Part shown: piece after piece, positions 46,110-57,209 of the stretch
How the letters are laid out: each line of letters begins with the position of its first letter
Numbering within the stretch: position 1 is the stretch's first letter
Translations under genes and position numbers: made by a program
Notes under the pieces: model-generated
Told to the model about the DNA's origin: nothing
What the model saw: the letters and a program-made list of their open reading frames with translations, nothing else
Database searches by the model: none
NCBI RefSeq assembly: GCF_002776525.5
Contig: NC_045438.1
Coordinates: forward strand, 161,934,678-161,998,677
Source: Piliocolobus tephrosceles
Lineage: Eukaryota; Chordata; Mammalia; Primates; Cercopithecidae
Direction: 5' to 3'
Length of the DNA stretch: 64,000 nucleotides

Positions 46110-47547
46110 GCACTGGTCTATTTTATTTTATTGTGATAAGAACACTTAACAGGAAATCTCTTACATTTTTAAGTCTATAACACGTTATTTTGTTGTCTAT
46201 AGGTAAAATGCTGTACTGTAGTTTTCTAGAACTTATTCATCTTGCTTGACTGAAATTGCATGCCCATTGACTAGTAACTCTATTTCTGCTTTCCCTTGGC
46301 CCCTGGGAACCACCATTTCACTCTTTGATTATGTGACCATTTTAAAATATCTTACGTAAGTGGGATCATGCAATATTTGTCATTCTGTGTCTGACTTTTT
46401 TAACTTAGCATAATATCCTCAAGTTTCATTCATGTTGTTACATATTGTAGAATTTCCTTCTTTTTAAAAGCAATAGTATTCTGCTGTATGTATATATCAC
46501 ATTTCTTTATCCATTCATCTCTTGGTGGACATTTAGGTTGTTTCCACATCTTGACTATTGTGAATAGTGCTGCACTGCTATTATCTCTTCAAGATCCTGA
46601 GTTCAATTTTTTTGGATAAATACCCAAAAGTGGGATTGCTGGATCATATGGTGGCTCTATTTTTAATTTTTTGAGGAACCTTCATACTGTCTTCTATAGC
46701 AGCTGCACCATTTTGCATTCTCGCTAAAAGTGTGCAAGTATCCCAATTTTTTCACATCCTCACCAACAGTTGTCTTTTGTCTCTTCAACAAATGGTGTTG
46801 AGAAAACAATACCCACATTAGAAAAAATGAAATTGGACCCTTATCTTATGCCATACACAAAAATGAACTCAAAACGGATCAATGACTTAAATGTATGACC
46901 CAAAACTGTGAAACTTCCAGGGAAAAAAAAAGGAGAAAAACTTTATAACGTTGATCTTGGCAACAATTTCATGGACATGACACCAAAAGCACAGGCAACA
47001 GAAACAAAAATAAGTAAGAGGGACTACATCAAACTAAAGAGCTTCTGCACAGCAAAGAAAACAATCAACAGAGTGAAAAAGCAACTTACAAAATGTAAGA
47101 AAATATATGTCTGAAAAGTAGTTAATATCCAAAATACATAAGGAGCTCCTAAAACACAATGGTAAAAATAAATGAACAATTTGATTACAAAATGGGTCAA
47201 CAACTTGAATAGACATTTCTCCAAAGAAGACATAAGAATGCCAACAGCTATATGAAAAACTGCTTGGCCGGGCGCAGTGGCTCACTCCTGTAATCCCAGC
47301 ACTTGCGGGGCTAAGGCGGGAGGATCACTTGAAGTCAGGAGTTTGAGACCAGCCTGGCCAACTTAGTGAAACCCTGTCTCTACTAAAAATACAAAAATCA
47401 GCTGGGTGTGGTGGCAGGCACTTGTAATCCCAGCTACTCAGGAGTCTGAGGCAGGAGAATCACTTGAACCCAGAAAGCAGAGGTTGTAGTGAGCCAAGAT
47501 ATTGCACCACCACACTCCAGCCTGGGTGACAGAGTGAGACTCTATCT

Positions 47548-47582
<35 letters not shown>

Positions 47583-47690
47583 TAATTCACTAATCATGAG
47601 AGAAATGTAAATCAAAACCATAAGATATCACCTCATACCTCTCAGGGTGGCTATTACCAAAAAACAAAAGACATCTTACATTGCTTGTGA
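46110..47690 (-). mobile_element. L1MA-like element with 5' inversion (twin priming)
   Basis: 46110-46785 is antisense L1: the 3' end ('tattgtgataagaacactta'), the 3'UTR ('cttagcataatatcctcaag') and the end of ORF2 ('ccaacagttgtcttttg'). At about 46786 the orientation flips: 46786-47690 is sense L1 ORF2 (TPKAQATETKISKRDYIKLKSF in a 68-codon frame) running up to 'caaaaaacaaaagacatctt', which is about where the antisense part begins in L1 coordinates. This is the layout left by twin priming. An Alu sits in the inverted part. Confidence 0.8.
47266..47579 (+). mobile_element. AluS-like, sense
   Basis: A full-length Alu ('ggccgggcgcagtggctcac' to 'gactctatctc') with a pure 31-base A tail at 47549-47579. 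Target duplication unclear; 'gctt' repeats on both sides. The long pure tail suggests a fairly young or slippage-prone tract. Confidence 0.93.
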
Positions 47691-48415
47691 TCCAGTTCTC
47701 TTTTTCCCTATCCTCAATTTGGATGTTGTTTCAGAGACACCAAAGATGAAGGTTTTGCAATTGATCCATCGTTCCAATCTGCTGATTTCTTATTGTCTTC
47801 ATTGTGCAAGCTATCACTGTGGGTAATTTTCTCAGCTTCACAGTGTCCAAAAATGTAAATACCATGCTATCAAGGTCTTTATCTGAGACACTATTAAATT
47901 TCAATAGGAAAGCCTTTTCAGTGTAGATACTTCTACAAGCCAGGCCCAGAAACAAAGCAGTGAATATTGGAAATAAATTTTCAAGGAAGATTAAGGGGGT
48001 TAGCAATGTCAAACAGGCTCCTGTGAGTTTGACAACGAACTGTGAGGCTCCTGGGAAAGTCACAGAAAGAGTAATTTCACCAAGACAGGTGGAGCAGAAG
48101 CCAGACTGTAGAAGTGAAGGTAACCTTGATGCACCAAAGCATTTCCCAAATGTAAACTCTTCCTGTTCACACCGACATCCTGCCATGGATGATATAGGCT
48201 CAAGAAATAATCTAATTCTTTAAGTGCTTTGAATTCCTTCAATTTCTACTAAATTCAAATGTTCTCAGGGAACAAAGATGGTGTTATATTTCATTATTGA
48301 TCTTCTTCTTGTTACAGTGAAGTCACTCAGAAAAGATGTGAATGAGAAAGTGGGGGCCAGGCAGACTCAGTCATCTTCATGCTGGATGGCTATTCTAGAA
48401 CAGGCTCTGTTCTTT
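47691..48415. other. Unassigned sequence with a 151-codon minus-strand frame
   Basis: The minus strand carries a 151-codon frame at 48186-47731 with one hydrophobic, membrane-like segment (LTLLTPLIFLENLFPIFTAL), followed by a charged tail. I recognise no domain, and no poly(A) or splice context supports it. A frame of this length is expected about once by chance in 64 kb of this composition. Confidence 0.4.
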
Positions 48416-48428
48416 AGAAAAATAAATA

Positions 48429-51000
48429 CAAGATTTTTGATGTGCTGCTGGATTCGGTTTGCCAGTATTTTATTGAGGATTTTTGCATCGATGTTCATCA
48501 GGGATATTGGCCTAAAATTCTCTTTTTCTGTTGTGTCTCTGCCAGGTTTTGGTATCAGGATGATGTTGGCCTCATAAAATGAGTTAGGGAGGATTCCCTC
48601 TTTTTCTATTGATTGGAATAGTTTCAGAAGGAATGGTATCAGCTCCCCCTTGTACTTCCGGTAGAATTTGGCTGTGAGTCCATCTGGTCCTGGACTTTTT
48701 TTTGGTCGGTAGGCTATTAATTATTGCCTCAATTTCAGAGCCTGCTATTGGTCTATTCAGGGATTCAACTTCTTCCTGGTTTAGTCTTGGGAGAGTGTAA
48801 GTGTCCAGGAAATTATCCATTTCTTCTAGATTTTCTAGTTTATTTGCGTAGAGGTTTTTATAGTATTCTCTGATGTAGTTTGTATTTCTGTGGGGTCGGT
48901 GGTGATATCCCCTTTATCATTTTTTATTGTGTCTATTTGATTCTTCTCTCTTTTCTTCTTTATTAGTCTTGCTAGTGGTCTATCAATTTTGTTGATCTTT
49001 TCAAAAAACCAACTCCTGGATTCATTGATTTTTTGGAGAGTTTTTTGTGTCTCTATCTCCTTTAGTTCTGCTCTGATCTTAGCTATTTCTTGCCTTCTGC
49101 TAGCTTTTGAATGTGTTTGCTCTTGCTTCTCTAGTTCTTTTAATTGTGATGTTGGAGTGTCAATTTTAGATCTTTCCAGCTTTCTCTTGTGGGCACTTAG
49201 TGCTATAATTTCCCTCTACACACTGCTTTAAATGTGTCCCAGAGATTCTGGTATGTTGTATCTTTGTTCTCATTGGTTTCAAAGAACTACAAACCACTGC
49301 TCAGTGAAATAAAAGAGGACACAAACAAATGGAAGAACATACCATGCTCATGGATAGGAAGAATCAATATCGTGAAAATGGCCATACTGCCCAAGGTAAT
49401 TTATAGATTCAATGTCATCCCCATCAAGGTACCAATGAGTTTCCTCACAGAATTGGAAAAAACTGCCTTAAAGTTCATATGGAACCAAAAAAGAGCCCAC
49501 ATTGGCAAGACAATCCTAAGTCAAAAGAACAAAGCTGGAGGCATCACGCTACCTGGCTTCAAACTATACTACAAGGCTACAGTAACCAAAACAGCTTGGT
49601 ACTGATACCAAAACAGAGATATAGACCAACGGAACAGAACAGAGTCCTCAGAAATAATACCAGACATCTACAGCCATCTGATCTTTGACAAACCTGAGAA
49701 AAACAAGAAATGGGGAAAGGATTCCCTATTTAATAAATGGTGCTGGGAAAATTGGCTAGCCATAAGTAGAAAGCTGAAACTGAATCCTTTCCTTACTCCT
49801 TATACAAAAATTAATTCAAGATGGATTAGAGACTTAAATGTTAGACCTAATACCATAAAAACCCTAGAAGAAAACCTAGGTAGTACCATTCAGGACATAG
49901 GCATGGGCAAGGACTTCATGTCTAAAACACCAAAAGCAACGGCAACAAAAGCCAAAATTGACAAATAGGATCTAATTAAACTAAAGAGCTTCTGCACAGC
50001 AAAAGAAACTACCATCAAAGTGAATAGGCAATCTACAGAATGGGAGAAAATTTTTGCAATCTACTCATCTGACAAAGGGCTAATATCCATAACCTACAAA
50101 GAACTCAAACAAATTTACAAGAAAAAAAAAAAAAAAAACAAACAACCCCATCAAAAAGTGGGCAAAGGATATGAACAGACATTTCTCAAAAGAAGACATT
50201 CATACAGCCAACAGACACATGAAAAAATGTTCATCATCACTGGCCATCAGAGAAATGCAAATCAAAACCACAATGAGATACCATCTCACATCGGTTAGAA
50301 TGGCAATCATTAAAAAGTCAGGAAACAACAGGTGCTGGAGAGGATGTGGAGAAATAGGAACACTTTTACACTGTTGTTGGGATTGTAAACTAGTTCAACC
50401 ATTATGGAAAACAGTATGACGATTCCTCAAGGATCTAGAACTAGAAATACCATTTGACCCAGCCATCCCGTTACTGGGTATATACCCAAAGGATTATAAA
50501 TCATGCTGCTATAAAGACACATGCACACGTATGTTCATTGTGGCACTATTCACAATAGCAAAGACTTGTAATCAACCCAAATGTCCATCAGTGACAGACT
50601 GGATTAAGAAAATGTGGCACATATACACCATGGAATACTATGCAGCCATAAAAAAGGATGAGTTTGTGTCCTCTGTAAGGACATGGATGCAGCTGGAAAC
50701 CACCATTCTCAGCAAACTATCACAAGAACAGAAAACCAAACACTGCATGTTCTCACTCATAGGTGGGAACTGAACAATGAGATCACTTGGGCTCGGGAAG
50801 GGGAACGTCACACACTGGGGTCTATTATGGGAAGGGGGGAGGGATTGCACTGGGAGTTATACCTGATGTAAATGACGAGTTGATGGGTGCTGACGAGTTG
50901 ATGGGTGCAGCACACCAACATGGCACAAGTATACATATGTAACAAACCTGCACATTGTGCATATGTACCCTAGAACTTAAAGTATAATAATAGAAAAAAA
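48429..51000 (+). mobile_element. L1PA-type insertion with 5' inversion and 13-bp TSD
   Basis: 48429-49283 is antisense L1 ORF2 (endonuclease-RT linker and early RT). At about 49284 it flips to sense ORF2 from YKPLLSEIKEDTNKWKN to the C-terminus, then the 3'UTR ('gaacaatgagatcacttggg', 'acacactggggtctattatg') and a short A tail to 51000. A perfect 13-bp duplication, agaaaaataaata, lies at 48416-48428 and 51001-51013. About 600 bases of RT sequence are missing between the two parts. Two 18-bp units, tgacgagttgatgggtgc, stand in tandem at 50873-50908. Confidence 0.95.
49284..50773 (+). pseudogene. L1PA ORF2 C-terminal half, frameshifted
   Basis: The sense part encodes the second half of ORF2. 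Recognisable pieces are WKNIPCSWIGRINIVKMAILPKVIYRFN (49234-49605 frame), a stop after KTAWY, then STEWEKIFAIYSSDKGLISITY (50020-50298), SSSLAIREMQIKTTMRYH and NNRCWRGCGEIGTLLHCCWDCKLVQPLW (50171-50419; the cysteine-rich C-terminal motif), and NQPKCPSVTDWIKKMWHIYTMEYYAAIKKDEF to the natural end (SLIGGN, 50773). Catalytic RT motifs are absent because the upstream part is inverted and deleted, so it is dead. Confidence 0.92.
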
Positions 51001-51013
51001 AGAAAAATAAATA

Positions 51014-51409
51014 TAAATAAATAAATAAATAAAACAGCTCTGCTCCAGGCACTGAAAACAGACTTTGTTCTTCTGTAAAAGAAGAACAAGCATTTTCAGA
51101 ACCTAATTTCTTATTTGCTTGCTTGCTACTGCTGTTCAGCTTACTCATAGTTTTTATCCATAGAGAGAAAGCAGCAAAACAAAGAACAGGAAATTTCACC
51201 ACGCTGCAGGAACTGTCGAAATGGTTGTTCTGGGAAGAAGCTACATATTCACACTAACCACAATCCCTGTTCTGGATCCTCATTTCTTTTGTAGAATGAT
51301 TGGCCAGAAAAGAATTGGACTTAAAATATCACCCTGTATCAACAATAATGACACTGAACAGCTGATTATTAAAATAACATGTTATTTTAGACTATCTAGT
51401 AGATAATAC
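51014..51409. other. Unassigned sequence after L1PA
   Basis: A (TAAA)n run (51014-51034) continues the target-site region. No repeat or exon recognised after it. Confidence 0.5.
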
Positions 51410-51575
51410 CTTCTGTGTAAGAACTGTGCATGGTTTAGCTCATTTAATCTTCATAATCTGTAGAGCTCCATATGCTTATTATCCTTATTTTACAGATGAG
51501 AAAATGAAGGACAGAGATAGAAAGTGACAGAGCTGCATAGTGGACACCAGAGTCCCAGCTCTGAAATGTAATGTT
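51410..51575 (+). mobile_element. MIR SINE, sense
   Basis: 'tgcatggtttagctcattt', 'attatccttattttacagat' and 'gtgacagagctgcatagtgg' follow the MIR order. Confidence 0.8.
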
Positions 51576-51600
51576 ACAGTGTCTGTACTTCACACGACAG

Positions 51601-51640
51601 TATAGGTGACTGTGTCCCACAGGTGCGTTCACAAATGTCA
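51601..51640 (+). repeat. 40-bp dispersed repeat, copy 1
   Basis: 'tataggtgactgtgtcccac' and the following bases match 53005-53044 at 35 of 40 positions. The flanks differ. Origin unknown. Confidence 0.7.
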
Positions 51641-52016
51641 CCCCCATCTAAGCACAGGGAACACACCCTCCAGAAACATCTAGTGAATGCACGAAGAATA
51701 AATGAATCAATGTCAGGAACGGGGAAGCTGTTGGAGAAGGAGAGTAACCTTGGAAATTCCATAAATGCTATTAATTCACACTAGCAAATTAGATCCATGA
51801 AATAATAGGGAAAGAAATCAATTAAAAGCCTGGCAATTATTCTATAATTGTAAATCATCAAAATAACAGCAATATAACAATAATGAACATTAAACGTATT
51901 CTGCCACCAGTGGTCTGTTGTTATCAGACAAAATCCAAGTGTTTGGTGTAAGAGTCATAGGTCCAAGAAGTTGTTGCATTTCATAGTCAAAGGTCAGAAG
52001 TGAAATTGTTGGATCA
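51641..52016. other. Unassigned sequence
   Basis: No repeat or exon recognised. Confidence 0.5.
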
Positions 52017-52235
52017 GTGCTGTCTAATAGAACTTTCTATGAAGATGAAATGTTCTGCGTCTGCCTCTTCAACATGGTAGCCACTAGGCACAAGTGGCCA
52101 TTGAGTACTTGAAATGTGGTCAGTGTGACTGAAGAATTGAATTTTTATTTTATGTAATTTTAATTAATTAAAATTTAAATTGTCACATGAGGCTACTTGC
52201 TACTGTACTGAACAGAGCAGAGATTGAGAATGCAA
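52017..52235 (+). mobile_element. hAT-type non-autonomous DNA transposon (MER3/MER58-like)
   Basis: Begins 'cagtgctgtctaatagaact', with 'acatggtagccactaggcac', 'gtacttgaaatgtggtcag' and 'attttaattaattaaaat', and ends 'actgtactgaacagagcag'. The terminal inverted repeats (cagtgctgt and acagagcag) are still visible. No transposase. Confidence 0.8.
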
Positions 52236-52383
52236 TGATCTTTTTTTTTTTTTCAGAATCATGTTATCCATAAAAAAAGCCGGAACTTAGTGAATTAATT
52301 TATCAAATCTGAGCTTCACAGCCCTAGGATTTTCTCATTCTAACTAATAGGGGTTGGACTGTCTGCACATAAATGCCTCACCC

Positions 52384-52469
52384 AAACCTGAACAGAAAGG
52401 GGGAAAGTAATGATTCCAAGCTGCTAGAACATTATCTGAAATCAGCAAAAAGGGGACTGAGACCCTGAG
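52384..52469 (+). repeat. 86-bp dispersed repeat, copy 2
   Basis: Matches 43281-43366 at 77 of 86. The similarity begins and ends sharply. Confidence 0.85.
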
Positions 52470-53004
52470 GTGGCTGGCTAGGGGCAGCATTCTGAAAGCC
52501 CCGTAGCCGACGACCACCTGAAATTCAGCGGGCAGTTGGTATTGTTTCACTGCCAACAACCCACAGCTGAAAAGAGACGAGCTTGCGAGTTCAGATCCTC
52601 AGCCAGCAGGTCAGACTGCAAGTGATAAAAGGAGCCGTCACTCCCACTGGCTGTGGGGTGAAGAATGTCAGAAATGTGGTTTGTGAGAGAAAAAGAAAGA
52701 GGTGCAGGGCTACCTCTGTCTCCTTCTTAATAGTCTTCAGGGTTGCATCTGGGGTGCCCTGTGCACGTGAGGGATGCATAATGCCTTTTCCTCCCAGGGG
52801 GTGAAGGCCAAAGAGGCCCTGGGCAGCAACAATCAATTATACTGAGTCTGCCTCGGCTGACTCCGGCCTTGTTCTCTTTTACTGCTTCTCCTCTCCCTCC
52901 CTCTCTGTGTAAGACATGTCTCTCTGCCCAAGCTCAGAGCTGGTTCCTGCACAGAGACAACAGATCTCGAGTAAGCCCATCCCTTGGCGGCACCCACAGG
53001 AGAA

Positions 53005-53044
53005 TATAGGAGACTGTGTGCCACAGGTGCATCCACAAATGCCA
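53005..53044 (+). repeat. 40-bp dispersed repeat, copy 2
   Basis: Matches 51601-51640 at 35 of 40. It lies inside a weak 11-bp inverted repeat (gagaatatagg at 53000-53010; cctatattctc at 53048-53058). Confidence 0.7.
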
Positions 53045-54059
53045 TGACCTATATTCTCAAGGTAGGGTGAGAATGATGAGAAAACTCGAAGAAGTTGCAG
53101 TCTGGCCTTTCTGCTGCAATGATAGATCTCGGATTTGGGAGGCATCCCAGGAACTGATCCGTGCCACACTACCCAAAGGCAATAGAGCTCAGAGAAGGTG
53201 CCTGGGAAACAGAATTTGTATTTGGGTGAGAATGTATATATTTCTTCACCAAAGACCAGGGCTTGGCATGCTTGAAACAGAAAGGTATCCATTTTCTTAT
53301 GGAGTTTTAGTGTCACCTAAAATTTGACAGACACTGACCCACACCTAATCCTAATAAGAAAGCCATTCTAGAGAACTCTTCAGCTGCAAACAGAAAGATA
53401 ACTCAGATTAAATGTTGTTAGAGGCATGGTTGCATTGATGATCTTTCCCCAGGGCACAGGGCTGCTTGGCAATCTACTACTTCAGGAAAGACAAGTTTAC
53501 AAGTATGAACAAAACCCATTTGACACACATAAATCCATGGTATGCATTCTTTATTTTCAAATACATATCTGAAGGTTTAAGGCCTTTTCTCTCAGAAGCA
53601 ACCAAAAGCAGATGGTCAGAGTTTGATTTCTGGGTTCCGAGTCCTCTGAGAAGGCTGAGTGGGATTTCAGGAGCAGCGAGAAAAGGCATCGACTGTGAAA
53701 ATGCCTCCCAGCCCCTGGCTGAGATTCCTCTCTTTCCCCTGACACTGCCTGAAAGGCACCAGGCTTTCCTTGGGGAGATCATCATTCTCTCTTCCTTCTC
53801 CATGACTAAGAACCCTTGGAGCTTGACGGAGTGCAGGGGCGTTTGCATTCAGGAGGAGCAGGAGGGGCAGTTTGGGAGCCTGTGGGCCTAGGACCCAAGG
53901 ATTGCAGACAGAATGTGACAGGGGCTGAAAAGACATCAGGGACAAATTTTCCTACTCGGAAGTTTGCTTAGGCCAGCCTGTTGTTTAAAATAAGGCTTTT
54001 GGTGATGCCCAAGCTCTGGACTCACATTTCCAGCTGCTTTTGTGATCGCTCCATCCTAG

Positions 54060-55250
54060 TGTCATATGCACATCTTCTAAGCATGGTCATGTCCTCAACT
54101 AAACTTGTCCTCCTCCACTTCACCCCATGTCAGTGAATGCCAGCCCACCCACTCCGTTGCCTGGCCTCAAGAACCTCAGCATTGCCTCCAACTCCTCCCT
54201 CATCTGCACCGTGATATCAAATTAGCAAATCCTGGTTATTTTACCCCCACAGTGTCTCTTGGATTTATCTCCTACTCCATTTCCTATTTGCATTTCTATG
54301 GCTACTGCCTTAATTCAGATCATCATTACCTCTTGCCTTCACTAAAGCAATGGTTACCCTTGGGTTTCTATGCTGCTAATGCATCCTACACAATGGGAAC
54401 AAAGGACTAGCCTGCTAAAAAATAGTAACTCTAATAATGTTTCTCCCCGCTCAAAATGTCCGCTGTCTTTCTCTTGCATACAGAACAAAACACAAACTCC
54501 TGGGCCTAGATTTTAAGGTTCTCCCTGTTATGGGTTGAATTCTGGTTGTGTCTTGCCCTCCCACCCCCAGATTCCTGTGTGGAACACCTAAGCCCCAATA
54601 GCCTCAGAATGCAACCATATTTGAAGACACAAACTTTAAAGAGGTGATTAAGTTACTGAGGCCATTAGGGTGGACCCTGATCCAATGTCGCCGGTATTCT
54701 TATAAGAAGAGGAAACTTGGACATGCAGAGAGATGTGTGCACACAGAGGAATGACCATGTGAGGATGCAGTGATAAGACAGCTTCGTGCAACCTGCAGGC
54801 CTCAGGAGAAAACAAACCCGCTGACACCTTGACTTTGGACTTCTGGCCTGCAGAACTGTGAGGAAATAAATCTGGTATTTAAGCCACCCAGGCTGTGGTG
54901 TTTTTTATGGCAGCACTAGGAAACTAGTAAACTCACCAGTTAGCCCCCATCTGCATGTTCTAACTGATCTTCTGGTACTTTCTCTCACTGCACATACACG
55001 TTAAGCCCTAGCCTCGGTGGTTCTTATGTGATCTGTGGTCTTGAATCTTCTGTCTTTGCAGTGATGACCTCTCTGCATAGACTGCTCTTTCCACACTGCT
55101 TGTCTCTGGATTCAGCTCACACCCCACATCCTCTAACAACATGGAATGAGCCATCGCAGATGAACACCTCTCCTTGCTCTCTGTTCTGCCTACCCCAAAT
55201 CTGTTCTCCCTCTACTTCTCCTTCTCATTCTTGGAGGGATGAGCAGCAAA
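54060..55250 (+). mobile_element. L2-like LINE fragment, split by an MLT1 LTR
   Basis: CT-rich, stop-filled text in L2 order: 'gccttaattcagatcatc', 'aatgtccgctgtctttctc', 'acaaaacacaaactcctggg', then, after the LTR, 'ctctttccacactgcttgtc' and similar. Old and diverged, so the limits are approximate. Confidence 0.55.
54526..54931 (+). mobile_element. MLT1-type LTR (ERVL-MaLR), sense
   Basis: 'tgttatgggttgaattctgg', 'cctaagccccaatagcctc', 'gaggccattagggtggaccc', 'cttataagaagaggaaac', 'gacttctggcctgcagaac' and 'gcactaggaaactagtaa' run through a whole MLT1 LTR. Flanking ctccc (54521-54525) and ctcac (54932-54936) may be the target duplication. Confidence 0.88.
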
Positions 55251-55261
55251 GTGCCTAGGTG

Positions 55262-55815
55262 GAAAAAAAATGCATTTCTCAGCCTCTCTCTAGACCCAGA
55301 GGTTATGGAGCACTGGTCTGGCCAGTGAGATGTTAATGGAAGTAGGTGGGTGGGATTTAAGGAGAAAGCCTCTAAAATGGGCAGTAGATGCAGCTGGTAT
55401 TGGTCTGCCCTTTGCTGTTTTCCTCCTTCCTTCTTTTATCTCACTAAATCACAATGTGACACAGTGACCAGAGTAGCCACTTTGAAACCGCAAGGGACCA
55501 TCAAAGTTGTTGCAGATGTTAAATGTTCTCATCACATACAAATGAGTATGGAGGTGATGGAAATGTTAAATACCTTGATTTAATCATTTCACTGTGTATG
55601 CATATGTGGAGATCTCACATTGTATACTGTCAATGTATACAATTTTTATTGGTCAATTACATCTTAATAAAGCTGGGGGAAAACAGTTGTTGCAAAGACC
55701 TTGACCCTAACATCTCTGAAGCCTTGAAGCAACACCAGCAACCATGGACTTCTGGAATTCTAGTTGCATAAGAAAAATAAAGTCCTTACTTGTTTGAGCC
55801 ACTTTTCCCTAGGAC
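55262..55815 (+). mobile_element. Old MLT1-like LTR split by an L1 3' end
   Basis: 'tggtctggccagtgagatg', 'gggatttaaggagaaagcc' and 'ccagagtagccactttga' upstream, and 'tggacttctggaattctag' with 'taaagtccttacttgtttga' downstream of the L1, fit the two halves of an old MLT1 LTR. Subfamily uncertain. Confidence 0.6.
55515..55684 (+). mobile_element. 170-bp L1 3'-end insertion with 10-bp TSD
   Basis: A severely 5'-truncated L1 (L1MA/MB-like 3'UTR): 'gatgttaaatgttctcatc', 'ggtgatggaaatgttaaat', 'ttattggtcaattacatc', ending 'aataaagctgggggaaa'. A perfect duplication, agttgttgca, lies at 55505-55514 and 55685-55694. It splits the MLT1-like LTR. Confidence 0.88.
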
Positions 55816-55849
55816 TCCTTTTATTTGTAATGAAATGTAATTCCTCACA

Positions 55850-56030
55850 GATACAACTTCCATAGCATTTAGTTGCTTAAGCAAAACACCATCTGGCTTA
55901 CAGTGGAGCTGCTTATATGTCCATCACCCTTCACTTATAAGTTCTCCAGGGGCAGGAGGCCCCGGCTTTATTTATCTTGTGTCTTGCGTCACTCCCAGTG
56001 CATGATGAATGCTCAGTAAGTACTTGTAGA
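55850..56030 (+). mobile_element. L2 LINE 3' end, sense
   Basis: 'cttataagttctccagggg', 'cggctttatttatcttgtg' and 'atgaatgctcagtaagtac' follow the L2 3' end. The 310 bases after it are unassigned. Confidence 0.7.
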
Positions 56031-56344
56031 ATTTTCTGGGTCTTCGTGAATCTTAGCTAAGGGGAGAAGCCCACGTTAGCCATGCCTTTTCCAGCATGAG
56101 GCTTGTTCTACTGCAGGTTTCAAGAGAATGAAGACATGCCATGTGGCTGTGGTTAAAGGTCAGCCATAGACCATATCGGTGTGGGTTGTCTTGGTACCTG
56201 AAGGAAGTTATTCCAACTGCACCATTTGGATGCAAGTCTGGGTCTTCCAGGCAAACCTTCAGTTTCTGCCGTGTTGCACATATAGTTGGAGTCAGAGCAC
56301 CAATGCAGATCTTCCTTGATAGAAAGGGGATGTATTTGCAACAC

Positions 56345-56716
56345 ACAAAATACCAGACTGGGCAGCTTAAACAACATAAATGTATTTCTCACAGTTCTGG
56401 AAGGTGGAAGTCCAAGGTCTAGGTGTTGGCAGGGTGGGTTCCTTCCAAGGGCTCTCTCCTTGGCTTGCAGATGGTGTCCTCTCTGTGTGTCTTCACATGC
56501 CCTTCTCTCTCTTCACATGCATCCCTTGTGTCTTTTCCTCTTCTTAAAAAAAGACACCAGTCATATTCCATTGGAGTCCTACTTTAAAGGCCTCATTTTA
56601 ACTTAATCACCTATTTAAGGCCCTATCTCCAAATAAAGTCACATACTGAGGTACTGTGGATTGGAACTTCAACAAGTGTTTTGAGGGATGAGGGACACAA
56701 CTTAGTTCATACCTTT
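56345..56716 (-). mobile_element. MLT1-type LTR, antisense
   Basis: 'agactgggcagcttaaacaa', 'tttctcacagttctggaagg', 'ggtgttggcagggtggg', 'ggccctatctccaaataaag' and 'gatgagggacacaacttag' are the complement of an MLT1 LTR. Confidence 0.85.
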
Positions 56717-56799
56717 ATATGTGGTTACATTGGAGTGTATGTGTGCACACGCATGTGTGTGTACCAATTAATGTAGAACATGATTAGAACTGAAGGAAC

Positions 56800-56930
56800 A
56801 CTGAAGAATGCCTTCTTCCAAACTCCCATTGTAAGGGTGAAGAGATGAGACCCAGCAGGGGTTTAGCGACCAAGCTGGGCTTGAAACCAATGCACTTCTC
56901 CCATGCAGCTCTCCATTAAGGAGTAAAAGG
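56800..56930 (+). mobile_element. Possible MIR fragment
   Basis: 'ttgtaagggtgaagagatga', 'gagacccagcaggggtttag' and 'ccaagctgggcttgaaacc' weakly resemble the MIR core. Low certainty. Confidence 0.35.
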
Positions 56931-57088
56931 GAGCACATAGGTCCAGAACATCCTGTTGAAATGGGGAGGACATAGTAGATCACTAATCTCCATTCGATGT
57001 TCACTGCAGTACTTCCTAAGCTGTTTTCTGAGGAATACTAGTCTTGCAAACTGTTGATTAGTATTTTATAAGTTTTTTCTGCAGACTC

Positions 57089-57209
57089 ATGAGGAAGAAA
57101 AGGAAAAAAAGGAAGGAAGGAAGGGAGGGAGGGAGGGAAAGAAAGACAGAAAGCAAGAGAAGGAAGGAAAAATGAAAGAATGGAGGGAGAGGAGGAGGGA
57201 GGAAGGAAA
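57089..57209. repeat. Purine-rich (GGAA)n tract
   Basis: About 120 bases almost entirely A and G, with GGAA and GGGA runs and few pyrimidines. No SINE body is attached. Confidence 0.9.

Larger units (their letters stand above)
52236..54059. other. Unassigned sequence, 1.8 kb
   Basis: It contains an 86-bp repeat copy at 52384-52469, a 40-bp repeat copy at 53005-53044, and a 12-base T run near 52243. Frames of 141 and 145 codons (53466-53891 plus; 53316-52879 minus) have no recognisable domain. The 53466-53891 frame is fully opposed by a 123-codon antisense frame, as is common in chance ORFs. Confidence 0.45.

Noticed and set aside
47731..48186. 151-codon minus-strand frame with a hydrophobic segment
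   Set aside because: No domain, splice, promoter or poly(A) support; about one frame this long is expected by chance in 64 kb of this composition.
50020..50773. L1 ORF2 C-terminal frames as a live L1
   Set aside because: The element is 5'-inverted, lacks ORF1, promoter and RT core, and is frameshifted.
52879..53316. 145-codon minus frame with many Cys
   Set aside because: The cysteines are irregularly spaced with no zinc-finger pattern; part of it is the 40-bp repeat.
53466..53891. 141-codon plus frame opposed by a 123-codon minus frame
   Set aside because: Mutually antisense chance frames; neither has a known motif.
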